From Hansfordia pulvinata (lineage: Eukaryota > Ascomycota > Sordariomycetes > Xylariales), in the NCBI GenBank assembly GCA_006538405.1, contig BJKQ01000004.1, forward strand, positions 2,604,001-2,668,000: a stretch of DNA of 64,000 nucleotides, read 5' to 3'. The number at the start of each line of letters is the position of its first letter. Position 1 is the stretch's first letter. A program made the translations under genes and the position numbers. Positions 24,225-34,109 of the stretch are shown here, in pieces. The notes below the pieces were generated by a model, which did no database searches, was not told the DNA's origin, and saw only the letters and a program-made list of their open reading frames with translations.

Positions 24225-24782
24225 TTTCTGCTCTCGATTCTTCCGCCTTTCGTCCCGTTATGAAGCTGCCTTTGGATTAGATTGGTTTGGGGTTTCTTCG
24301 GTGGTGCGTCGCGGTGGCCAGATGATGAATATTGCAGACACGGGTATAAAACAAAGTAGTCGAGAACGTCCGGAAAGAGAAAGAGAGAGAGAGAGGCCGT
24401 CCGTCCGCGTCCATGCCATTTAATACTCTCTCTCTGGTGGCGTTCCACGAGACACACACGCTACCAAAAAGGAAATACCCATGATGCGCAATCCCGACGA
24501 TCCGCGCATGTGTGGCGAGAACCGAACTTCAGGTGCATGGCCGGGAGAGGCCCGTGGCGAAAATAGTATCAAGACTATTTCCTCTACTTTAATTTCCCTG
24601 GCCAAGCAGACTTATTAAACAGTTGCCTTTTCAAAGAAACGCGCACTTTGGCAACCACTTCGGCACTTGGCGCAGTCGATACAAAAACGCACACGTCGGC
24701 CTGTGAGAAGTGCTGGGACCGTAGAGGACTGAGATAGAGTGCCAGCCCAAGAGACCGCAGATCGCCGACAAGGCGGGATCGC

Positions 24783-24839
24783 CGACGAGGGGTTCAGCTC
24801 TCGACGAGGGGTTCAGCCCCCGACGAGGGGACCAGCCCC
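24783..24839 (+). repeat. 19-bp tandem repeat, three units
   Basis: Three successive copies of a unit beginning CGACGAGGGG and ending CAGC plus pyrimidines (24783-24801, 24802-24820, 24821-24839), with few mismatches. Noncoding as far as can be seen. Confidence 0.85.
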
Positions 24840-24957
24840 CTGTCTACCGGACTACATGTGGCCGCTGCGAAGCGAATGACTGGCACTTCGAGGAACGCCG
24901 AATTTCGTACTGCGGTACCGGCCCCCCTCATACGTCGAACAATAAGACAATTTGTTT

Positions 24958-24988
24958 GGGTCGGGTCGGGTCGGGTTGGGTTTGGGGG
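24958..24988 (+). repeat. Six consecutive G-runs, predicted G-quadruplex
   Basis: Runs of three or more G are separated by only 2-3 bases: (GGGTC) three times, then GGGTT, GGGTTT and GGGGG. This meets the usual pattern for a stable intramolecular G-quadruplex on the plus strand. Confidence 0.8.
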
Positions 24989-25908
24989 TGGCTTTTCGCT
25001 GGGGGCCGCGTTTGAGAGGTTGCGAAGAAAACATACCCCCAAACAGCCACTGGAGCTGACTCAAGGGAAGGTGGCAATTTTCCAGAACCGGTGGAGACGA
25101 GGACGTGAACGCTGCCCAACACAACCTGGCCTTCAAGCCTGGACACGATCCTGACTTATGGCATTACTTGTACTTACTCGAGACCGGCTCCTGTCAAGAT
25201 GATCCCCAGTTACCTCACTCACTACCTTACGGCGTGACTTCGCAGTCATCAAGTCAGACCGGCACGAGAGCAATACGGCCATCTAGGCACAGTAGGCACT
25301 TCTATATTACAATGGTGGTATTCATTGATCGCGAACCAGACTGTCTGTATCCTGCTCTACCCTGTCGTGTTCTCGTCGTCAGGGGCCCATTAACATCCTC
25401 GCTTGCGTCTGGGGCGCTGAAACCCGCCGCCCCTCGGCCGCTTGAGACCGCCACCCCTCGGCCGCTTGCCCAACTCTCCCCACCTCTTTTGCGTAAGAGA
25501 AGGCCGGTAAAATTCATAGCAGGACCGCCGAGCAGGCCTTGCTTTACAAGAATGCAAAAAGTACATGAGCTGCGTAAGACGATATTGGTCGCCGTGTTCT
25601 CGGGAAACAAGCGCCAGACGCCCTTTTATCCCAATCCGTGCAGCCAACCGTCGTAAGGGACATTACCAAGTCCCAGGATGCCGGGCCCGTCCCTCTTCTC
25701 CTAAACCCTGAAAAAACAAACGTGTGGAGTATCAACCAGTAACCGGAACCCATGAACCATAGAAGAAATGAACAGTATCGAAGCTTGGTGGCAGAAAAGC
25801 GGCTGCTTGGGAAAGTGATGATGCGAAATCATGCTGACGATGGGGACAACCAGAGACGTCTGTCACACCGCAGAAAAAGCGCCTCTGCCTGCGCGACATG
25901 CCAATGCT

Positions 25909-27296
25909 CTAAGCACGCTGGCGTTTCGAGGCGTCGTCCTGACCAGCGATCGGCTCACCTCCACGCTTCTGACCGTGACTTTCAGTGCCGCGCTTCGAGC
26001 GGCGCCAGCCGTCAAAGGGGCTGCGGACTCTGGCCGGTCTCATGGGGGTGGCCTCGGAACGCAGTCTGTCCGTCATGCGAGTGGTGCGCTGAGTTGTTGG
26101 CGGGGATGCAGGGGCATAGCGAGGTGCAGATGGGGTTCCTGGCTTCTTCTCGTCGACGGCGTCGGGCGTCTCGGGAGCTGCCATGCCGGCATCCTCAACG
26201 TGGTCATCGTCCATCACGTGGTCCTCGATATCGGTCGCAGCCTCCTCGTCCTCAGTCGTCGCGGCGGCAGTCTCCTTCCCCTTGGGCGGGAAAAGAAGGC
26301 GAGGCTTGATGGAGGAGCGCGTCAGACGGGGCGAGCCGGCAACATCGGCAAATACATCATCGTCTGCGACGAGGTCCTCGTCCTCATCGTCTTCCTCCTC
26401 GTGCTCTGGGCGCTTCTTGAAGAATTTTTTTCCTCGGCTATTTCCGACAGGTCAGTATATAGGGCTCAGAAAAAAGGGTTCATGTAGATGGGCCAGAAGA
26501 GAAATACTCACAAGACATAAACGATGCCATCTTCGCGGCGGACAGCCTCTTCGACGGATACTTTGCCCTCGCCAGGGATTGAAACCTGGTGACGCCTGGA
26601 GCGCCGTCTGGGGGGTTCTGGCTCAGGCATGGGAGCAGCGCCGGCGGCAAAGAAAGGGTTGTCGGATGCCTTATCCTTTTCAGGGACACGGTCGCGAGAG
26701 TCGGTAAAAATCTCAATAGGATCCTCGACCTCCTCGGCGGTGAAGCTGTCCAGGGTCAAACCAGAGTATTTCTTAGATTTCTTGCGAGAGCCGCCGAGCA
26801 GCGATTCGTCGTCGGGGATTGCGGGGAACAAGTTGCGAGCGACCGAGCGGACGTTGGCCTGGGTCTTGAGGTCGTGCGGCTTGCTAGGCGTCTTGGATGG
26901 CGTAGGAAGCATCGCAGAAGAGGCGCTGGGGACAGGCAGAGACTGCTTGGACTTGCCAATGGCGAGGAAGTCCTCGGCACTGGAGGTGGCGTTGGCGCGG
27001 TGAACTGAATCCATGGCAGGGGCGCGCTTCTTGCGAGGGGACGTGGCCGGTGTGGAGAAGGAAGAAGCGGCGCGATGAGAGGTGCGCGCGGTGCTGCTAA
27101 GATTGTTGTTCTTTTCGCTGTTGTGGCGTTCGGCGGCGTGCGGCGAAGGTGTGCGCTGGCTGGCACGACGCTGGGAGATGCGGGCCGACTTGCGAGGGGT
27201 ATAGGGTTCCCAAGGATCGCTAAACCCGTGTCTGGGGGTGTCGGGAGTGTGGACGCTGCCCGGGGGCGAGGGCGTGGTGACGGCGGCCGAGGCCAT
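25909..27296 (-). CDS. Conserved hypothetical protein, charged and low-complexity, probably nuclear
   Basis: Two exons, 27296-26512 and 26437-25909, joined across a 74-nt intron (GTGAGT donor, CTGAC branch site, ATAG acceptor) to give 437 aa. The joint restores IVYVFRGKKFFKKRP, and the frame continues cleanly to a stop, which supports the model. The start is the ATG giving MASAAVTTPSPPGS; the frame is open upstream but looks like leader. Residues 1-150 are Ser/Thr/Pro/Arg-rich with WEPYTPRKSARISQRRAS, the middle has ARNLFPAIPDDESLLGG, and the second exon is acidic and then ends in basic KRQRA. Basic clusters suggest a nuclear or chromatin location. I know no function; the short ordered motifs resemble proteins conserved across filamentous ascomycetes. 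Confidence 0.8.
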
Positions 27297-30147
27297 GGCG
27301 GCAGATACGAGAACTGAACAGGCGCAAACGGCCGTGGTAGTGAATGCAGGGAGGCGGCTGATGAAGACGGCGAGCCAGCAGCGGCTGCGTTGTATAGAGT
27401 GTGGCGCCGGCGCGCTGGGCAAAGCAGTTAATGCGCGGGCTCGTTGCTAAGGGCGGCAGCGAGGCTGGTGGTGGCAGGCGGATAGATATCGCAAATGTCG
27501 TTGCCAAAGTGAGCTGTAGGTGTCGGCGACGTGGACGAAAATGGTTGTGCCTCGGGCTGTTGGCAACACTGGGTGGTAGCAGGATGCGACGAGACTCTGC
27601 GCGCACGGGAGGGCGATGAGGAGCCAGGCGCAGCACACGCAAAAGTCGAGTATAATGTTGATGGAGTCAAGCACGGCTCGTTGGTTCTGTCCACCGGGAA
27701 ACAGCCGTCACGATCTGGCGTAGCTCCGGAGGGACGAGTGGGCGATGGGGCGGCGGAGGTATTAAAGTAGGTACGGGAGGGAGGAATATGTCAAGTGGAT
27801 GCGTGCAGCACTGAGGTATCCAAGGGGGTTGTGTTTAAGCCGAGTTGTGGATGTTATGATGGTTGTGAAGAGGTGACATGGACATGGACGGGGCAGAAAC
27901 GGGGACTGGAGGTGGAAGACCAGCAGGAGCCGGGAGGCGAGGCGCTCCCTGGGGGGAGGGCGCTTCTTGGGGCGATTGGGCAGCACCTGTGGGTCAAGGG
28001 GGGCCGACAGGAGTGACTTGTAGAGCTTGCAGAAAAAAGGTGGCTGGGACCTGATGGCTGGTGGGCCACGGGGGCTGGCCAGTGGTATCCGCGACACCAG
28101 GCGTATGTCTTCTCGAGCGACTGGAGCCGACTGCAGGGGGTACATCAGATCAAAGAGGCATGTATACCGATACAGCCACTACAACAGCTCACGCCTAGCT
28201 AGCGGCGGAGTATTCTGTACATGCACACTTAAAAGACACAGACAGCAAGATGGAGTACATCCGATCTGGATGCATTCGGCTGCCCCCCCTTTCAGGGCTG
28301 CAAGCACAATTTTCATACAACAATGCCAGCGCTTTGCCAATGTTCCTCATCCAAACACAACATTGGATTGCTGCCCTCGCTTCAATGAGACCCCTGCTCT
28401 TGCGTTTTGGACGGTTGACCGCCACTTACCATAACCACAACCACAAGCACGACTGACACAAGGCAAGCCCTCGGCGTTTGCAGCAGGGCCTGCAAGACGG
28501 GGCAGTGGTTCGGCTCAGACAGCGTTTTACACGTAATTGCAGATGTTTTTCTACGAAAATTTAAAAGCTGTGCTCTGCTGTAAGTACCGTAAGTGAGGCA
28601 GGGAGGTACCTTCGGTTTCCATACCTCTCGACGAGAGGTGGCCGGGTGTTGTGATGCAGATGGTCATTTACGCGGTCGCGTCGCGTCGCGACGCTGGCCC
28701 GATATGGTGTCGCGCAGGCTGTCATGCAGACGGAGTCAAGTTCCAATTAAAAAGCTCGGACGCGTCGCACAAGCGCGCAAAAGCCCCACCGTCTCAAGAT
28801 TACGGCACACATCCACGTATCCGTCCCATATGCAACTGTGAGCTTGCTTTTCCCTTGGTCCAGTCGTCCATTCATGGATGGCTGGGAGAGGTCTGGTCGA
28901 CAATCACCTGCATTGTGCCCGCTTCCAAAGAGACCCCTGTTGCTAGCTATTTGCGACCAATGCCTGCTGCTTGTACGGATCCGGGTATTGACTGTCGACG
29001 TTTGTGGCGGTTGCCGAGCTGGCCAACGCATCGTGACGACCTGGCCGCACCTCTTCTGACAGCAACAGCGTGCTGTCCCGCTCTCGGTACATGTACTGAG
29101 CGGGGATGCGGATAATGCACCCATGATGACTCCAGCCGCACCCTGTTGCCCCCCGCCTCGTACGAGACACTCTCCCTACCTGGGAGCCCTGGACGGCGGG
29201 CTGTGTGGGCTGTTTGTACGATACCCCGCTGTCTTCCATGTTTGCAGGTGCATTCGATTCACTGCAAACACCCATTGCGTGCTGTGAATGCTGGGTACCT
29301 CCCGCACATGCATTGGGTAAATCCGTACACGCGTATCGCTCTCCGGTCCCTTTTACAGGGAGACGCCGCACGCGGGATTCCCAATCGTGTCATGGCCGTC
29401 GCTCCAGGGCGCCTCTACGTCATGTATAAGCACAGCGCATTTGCAACGCTTCGTCCCTGTGAGCCCGATGCTCACGAATCACTCTTCTCTCGCAAGGCGA
29501 ACGACGCATCTGCATTCTCGACATTTGCTCACACGTACAAGTACGAGTAGATCATTCTTCCCCATCGACTTCGGGATCAGCGCGACGATAGGGCACCCGT
29601 AGTAACGGGAATGGGAGTAGTATCCGTCAAGTTTGAGGTTGTGGTTCTTCTCAAGCGCGGGCGACTCATGCGGGCGAGTTTGCCCAAATCTATGGTGTCG
29701 TTAGGTATCTAAGGTAGGGACCCCCTAGATAGCACACAATCCAGTCGTTTGCACATAGCCACAGTCGAGGTCCTCGAATTGATGAAGTTGTCCTTCAGTT
29801 AGGTACCTAAGGTAGGGGCGTAATATACATGTCCTCACCCCGCCCGCCCCTCACTGATCAATGCCGGCAAGCGGGTCGCACCGATCACCTCAACGGTCGT
29901 AGCTGCCGCCGCAACACCCCAGACCACCACCCGCACGCGCCACGATCATTCATGTTTGATCCATGTCCCGTCCATGTACCGTAGTAGGCGCTGTACCGTA
30001 CGAGTACGCCCGCGAGCCCTCGACCTTGCCTGACCACCCACCCACCGCCGACCTGCCGCCCCGCGTCGATTCACGCCTGCCAGCTCCCACAGCCACCCAG
30101 CAGCCCCGGGGCGTCGCACACACACACGACCGCCCCCTCTATCGTCC
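27297..30147. other. Divergent intergenic region between hypothetical gene and DUO1
   Basis: The promoter of the minus-strand hypothetical gene lies on the left, with C/T-rich stretches on the coding strand from about 27300 to 28100. The promoter of DUO1 lies on the right. CCTAAGG-type words occur near 29704-29720 and 29799-29815, and GTACGAGTAC-like words occur near 29535 and 30000. No supported gene was seen; frames such as 28943-29371 (-) lack any protein-like character. Confidence 0.45.
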
Positions 30148-31077
30148 ATGGCGCACTCGGACGTCGACGAGGACGACGCGTTCGCCTCGCCCCAGCACCC
30201 CGACCAGAAGACGCCCTCCCGCGGCCCCAGCTCCTCTGCCCGCTACGATGACGGCGCCGCCTATGACGCCCGCGACGCCGCCCTGCGCCGCGAGCTCGAT
30301 GGCATCCGCAACATCAACGAGCTGATCGAAGGCGTCGTCGGCACTCTCGAGCGCGCCAAGGGCAACATGCAAGTCAGTCAACCAGTCAGTCGGTCGGCCG
30401 GCCAGCTCACAACTTCCACACACCCCCCCCCCCGCGCGCGCAAGCACCCAACCGCGCCTACGCCCCCGCTGACATAGGAAAAACACAAAAACAAAACACA
30501 GACCGTCAACAGCACCGTCACCACAGCCTCCACCCTGCTCAACTCCTGGACCCGCATCCTCTCCCAGACCGAGCACAACCAGCGCCTGATCCTCAACCCG
30601 ACCTGGCAGGGCGCCTCGCGCGACCTGGCCGCCGCCGAGGCCGAGGCCGCCGCCCGCGCCGCCCGCGCCGCCGACGAGGACCGCCGCCGCGCCGAGGCCG
30701 CCCGCCGCCGGGACGACGAGCGCCGGGCCCGCGAGGCCGCCGCGGCCGCCGGCACGTCGACCTCCGCCGGCGCCGCGGCGACGAGGACCGCGTCCGCGGC
30801 GGGGTCGGCCCGCTCCACGACGACGGGGGCGCCCACGGCACGCGGCGTCGCGGGCGCCACCCGCCGCGGCTCCGTCCGCGCCCCGCGCCCGACGCGCAGC
30901 ACGTACCGGACGCGTGGCGGCGTCACACGCGGTGGCGGCGGCAGCAGCAGCAGCAGCGCGACGGCGGACGGGAGTACCGGCAGCGGCGCTAGGGGCGCCT
31001 CTGGCATCGGTCGCGGGCTGGGCGGCGCTACAGCTGGACGGGCGCGGGGCACGCGTGGGAGCTCCAGAGGGCTGTAA
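30148..31077 (+). CDS. DUO1: DASH complex subunit Duo1
   Basis: Part of the DASH/Dam1 ring that couples kinetochores to spindle microtubules. Two exons, 30148-30372 and 30502-31077, with a 129-nt intron, give 266 aa. The conserved Duo1 block spans the joint: INELIEGVVGTLERAKGNM, then TVNSTVTTASTLLNSWTRI, then SQTEHNQRLILNPTWQG. After about residue 110 comes a highly charged Ala/Arg/Glu coiled-coil-like stretch, then an Arg/Gly/Ser-rich tail (TYRTRGGVTRGGG) typical of a disordered microtubule-binding tail. The intron carries a C-run. The gene converges on the RNase H2 subunit B gene. The long minus-strand frame across it is an antisense shadow caused by the GC-rich third positions. Confidence 0.93.
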
Positions 31078-31668
31078 GGGGCTCTCCTCTGATGATCCAG
31101 TGGGACAGCTACTTCGCCACAAGTGCGAGAAACGGAGTGAGACATTGGTCCTGATACAAAGGGAGAACGTCGAGGTGCGACTGAGAGTTCCCGAATATAT
31201 CTGGCTAGGAATGAGCAGGACGCATGGCCGTACGCATACTCCCCTTGATGCTCACAAGAGGGAGGCTCTGTCTGCCCTGCAAGGGCCCAAGACAAGAGAC
31301 GTACGACGTCATACTTGCTGTACCACGAAGGATGGGATAGTGTGCGACGACGTGCAGCTCGATGTTTACGAAGGGCTGGCAAAAGGTTGATTGGCAAAAG
31401 AGCCGTTATGCCCGAGACTCTGCGAACTGAGGTTTGAAAGTTCAACGGCCACGAATGGCCCGTCCATGGTAATGATATCTGCCCCTTACTACAGAATATA
31501 CCCCAAATGAGAATGAATCGCCAGAAGAAACAAGCGGGAAGGGCAGGGGCAAAATGATGCCATACACTGCTGCTAGTCCCCTGCCTCACCCTTTCCCGTC
31601 CCATCCATTTTGCGCCCTATTGCGCCGGTATCCCGTTCTCGTCAAGTATTTTCCATCTTTCGACCTCT
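31078..31668. other. Convergent 3' flanks of DUO1 and RNase H2B
   Basis: About 590 bp between two converging genes, expected to hold both 3' untranslated regions and polyadenylation signals. No gene or repeat was recognised. Confidence 0.5.
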
Positions 31669-33051
31669 TCACGCCTTCTTCTTGAAGAAGTCGCTCATCT
31701 TCTTCATCCCGGCGACGTTGACCTTCTTCAGGTCGCGCACGCCGCGCGACTCGCTCGCCTTCTTGCGCTTCTCCTCCTCCTCGCGCCGCTGGCGCTTCTG
31801 GGCCCGCTCCGCCGCCTCCTCTTCGTCCTCGATGCCCCCGCGCTTGCGCGACGAGAAGTCGCCCGCGGACCGTGCCGCCGCCGCCTCGGCGCGCTGGCGG
31901 GCCAGGTGCGCCAGGTGCGCGTCCAGCGGGGCGAAGTCGACAGACGGCGCTGGCGACGACGCGAGCTGCGCCTTGAGCGCCGCGGCCTGCGCGGGCGCCA
32001 CGTAGCTCGATAGGATCAGGTCCAGCGCGGTCCGCAGGCGCTGCAGGGCCACCACCTCGGGCGGCGCCGCCTCGCCCACGAGCAGTTCCGCCGCTTCCTC
32101 GGCATCGGCGTCGGCGGCTTCCGAGGTGGCGGCCGTTGACGCGGTTGTCGCCGCCGATGATTGTGACGCGTCGGACGACGTCGCGGGCGTGGCCGTACCA
32201 GCGTCATCGGACTGTGACGGTGGGCCGTCGGCGGCCTCCGTCGCTTCGTCGTCCTCGTCTGCTGCTGCTGCCGCCGCCGCCGCATGGGGCGGCGGGGGCG
32301 GTGGCCGCTTCACGCCCAGCACCGGGGCCTCGAGGGCTTTGGCGACGAAGCGGGCCTCGAGGCTGGGTGGCAGGGAGCCCGAGGCGACGACGGCGCGGGC
32401 TTTGTTCAGCAGCTCGGCCAGCAGCTTCCCCTCATTTGGGCGCATCATGCGCTCGCCGGCAGCCTCGACCGTATCGCAGAGGGCGGCCATGCGGGACTCG
32501 ACGCGGGCGCGGGCCGTGGGCCAGCGGTGCAGCACATCGTGCAGGTGCGGGGAGGTGTCGCGGATCAGGTCGAGGTAGTCCTCGGGCGCGAGGAACAGGC
32601 GCTGCTTGCCTTCGCCCTTGTTGCTGTCTTTCTTGTGCGCGGCGGAGTGAGCCGCGAAGGCCGGGAGGACCAGGAATAGGGGGTCGATCGGGGTGGCCAC
32701 GTAGAGGACGGGGTTGCGGGTGACAGTGGTGGCGGCGGGAGTGGTGTCGCCGGCGGCGGGCCGCTGGACCAGCCAGCTGCGCGGGGCGGAGGACGGGGCG
32801 GCGACGGCCTTGAACTCGTAGAAGCCGGTGTCCGGGCAGACAAGGTAGCGACACGGGCGGGCGTGGCGAGGGTTGAGCAGGGAGACGACGCGGGCCTCGG
32901 GCGAAGCGGCCCTGGGCAGGACAAAGAGCTTGTGGGGGTTGGTGGAGGACTCGGGCAGGGTGTAGCGTGACGTTGAGGCGGACTGCGTCGCGGAGGACTT
33001 CTTGGTGGCAGCCGAAGTGCCGGCGCCCTTGGATCGGGTTGTTCTCGCCAT
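31669..33051 (-). CDS. RNH202: Ribonuclease H2 subunit B (Rnh202-like)
   Basis: Non-catalytic subunit of the heterotrimeric RNase H2, which removes ribonucleotides and RNA-DNA hybrids from DNA in the nucleus. One exon, 460 aa from the ATG giving MARTTRSKGAG; 23 further upstream codons are open but judged leader. The N-terminal triple-barrel region has LPESSTNPHKLFVLPRAASP and FYEFKAV. The middle has PIDPLFLVLPAF and the LFLAPEDYLDLI helix region of the family, followed by an Ala/Ser/Glu-rich linker. The extreme C-terminus, MKKMSDFFKKK, fits a PCNA-interacting peptide, which in human RNASEH2B is also C-terminal. The gene shares a promoter with MCM10, which fits a replication-linked role. Confidence 0.9.
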   Translation of the reverse strand: MARTTRSKGAGTSAATKKSSATQSASTSRYTLPESSTNPHKLFVLPRAASPEARVVSLLNPRHARPCRYLVCPDTGFYEFKAVAAPSSAPRSWLVQRPAAGDTTPAATTVTRNPVLYVATPIDPLFLVLPAFAAHSAAHKKDSNKGEGKQRLFLAPEDYLDLIRDTSPHLHDVLHRWPTARARVESRMAALCDTVEAAGERMMRPNEGKLLAELLNKARAVVASGSLPPSLEARFVAKALEAPVLGVKRPPPPPPHAAAAAAAADEDDEATEAADGPPSQSDDAGTATPATSSDASQSSAATTASTAATSEAADADAEEAAELLVGEAAPPEVVALQRLRTALDLILSSYVAPAQAAALKAQLASSPAPSVDFAPLDAHLAHLARQRAEAAAARSAGDFSSRKRGGIEDEEEAAERAQKRQRREEEEKRKKASESRGVRDLKKVNVAGMKKMSDFFKKKA

Positions 33052-34109
33052 GGCGGCGAGAGGGGAATTTGTGGAAGAGCGAGTGACGGTGGTCGGGGAA
33101 TGAGTTGGGAACTCGGTCACGGAGTGCCGAGATGGAGTATCGTCGCCAATGTGAAGATAGATCGAAAGGGGGCCGATTGTGGGACAGTGAATAAGTCGCC
33201 CACCTGGTCAGGGTCCTTGAGGGCTGACGATGCGCCGGGCTGGTAGGCGTCAAGTCGAGGCTCGGATAAGATCGATATCTACAATCTGATGGATGTACTC
33301 GTACTACTCGCAGGTGCAGGGGCACTACCTACTCGCAGTGAACCGTGCCTGACAGTCCGGCCAATTAAGCAACGCGTCGCCGGCGCTGGCGGCGCGGCGT
33401 GTCGAGGCGCGTCAAGTCGCGCCTGCCCTCCGCACGTCGTCCGTCTCGTCCCTGCCCAGCCCCACTGCCAAAAACGACGCCTTTCCTAATACGCGATAGA
33501 CCAGTTTCAGGCCCACGAGTACCTTCGGCGCGCATCCACGCCTAAAGAGTACCTCTGACTTGCCCGTCGCCCCAGGGAACGTCAGGAGCGTCGGATGCGA
33601 AAAGAACTGGGAAAGAGTCGAGGACCGGACGGCGATGCTGTCGTCTCGGGCTGCCATTCTTTGTTCATGTGATACACGGAGCTCGGATCTTCCACGCCCG
33701 CGCAACTGACGATAGCTGCGGCTCATGCGCCCGTCTCGTTGAGCTCTTACGACTTTTCGCCGGCCGTTTCTGGCCGTGCTGGCCTGCTTCATCCTTGTTA
33801 GCTGGTATGCGATAACGAAATCCCGCCTTACAGACACTCGTACGCACTGGACGCCCGCATGATCACAACGCCAATCCCTGCCTCCTGCGCCCCCTGCCGT
33901 TGCTGTTGTTGTCGCAGCTGCACACACGACAGCCGACACCAGCGAATACAACAATAACAACAGAGTGCTGTTCACGACACCTCGCACCACACCCGTCTTG
34001 CCCCATCTGCCGCTCGCCCCAGCCAATACCCCGGAATGGGCACGCCGCCGAGCGCATCAGCCTTCTTCACCCCGCCCCAGGCCGTCTGACACGGCCGCCT
34101 CGACACAGC
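33052..34109. promoter_or_regulatory. Divergent promoter shared by RNase H2B and MCM10, with MCB-like site
   Basis: About 1.06 kb separates the two divergent starts. An exact ACGCGT (MluI cell-cycle box core, the binding site of MBF in yeasts) lies at 33372-33377, and a related ACGCGA lies near 33491-33496. The MCM10 frame is open upstream of its chosen start to 33900 but begins in low-complexity CAA/TTG-rich leader. That the sites drive G1/S expression is inference from gene function and yeast precedent. Confidence 0.45.

Larger units (their letters stand above)
24225..25908. other. Intergenic with tandem repeat and G-run cluster; no supported gene
   Basis: Contains the promoter of the secreted-protein gene, including a GA microsatellite near 24375-24395. 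It also contains a 19-bp repeat at 24783-24839, a cluster of six G-runs at 24958-24988 and a two-copy 24-bp duplication near 25423-25470. Frames at 25105-25656 (+) and 25302-25610 (-) overlap each other and show no recognisable protein. The right end is the 3' flank of the hypothetical gene ending at 25909. Confidence 0.45.

Noticed and set aside
30378..31604. 408-codon minus-strand frame across DUO1
   Set aside because: Shadow of the Ala/Arg-rich DUO1 second exon; no motif, and the DUO1 family block is clear on the other strand.
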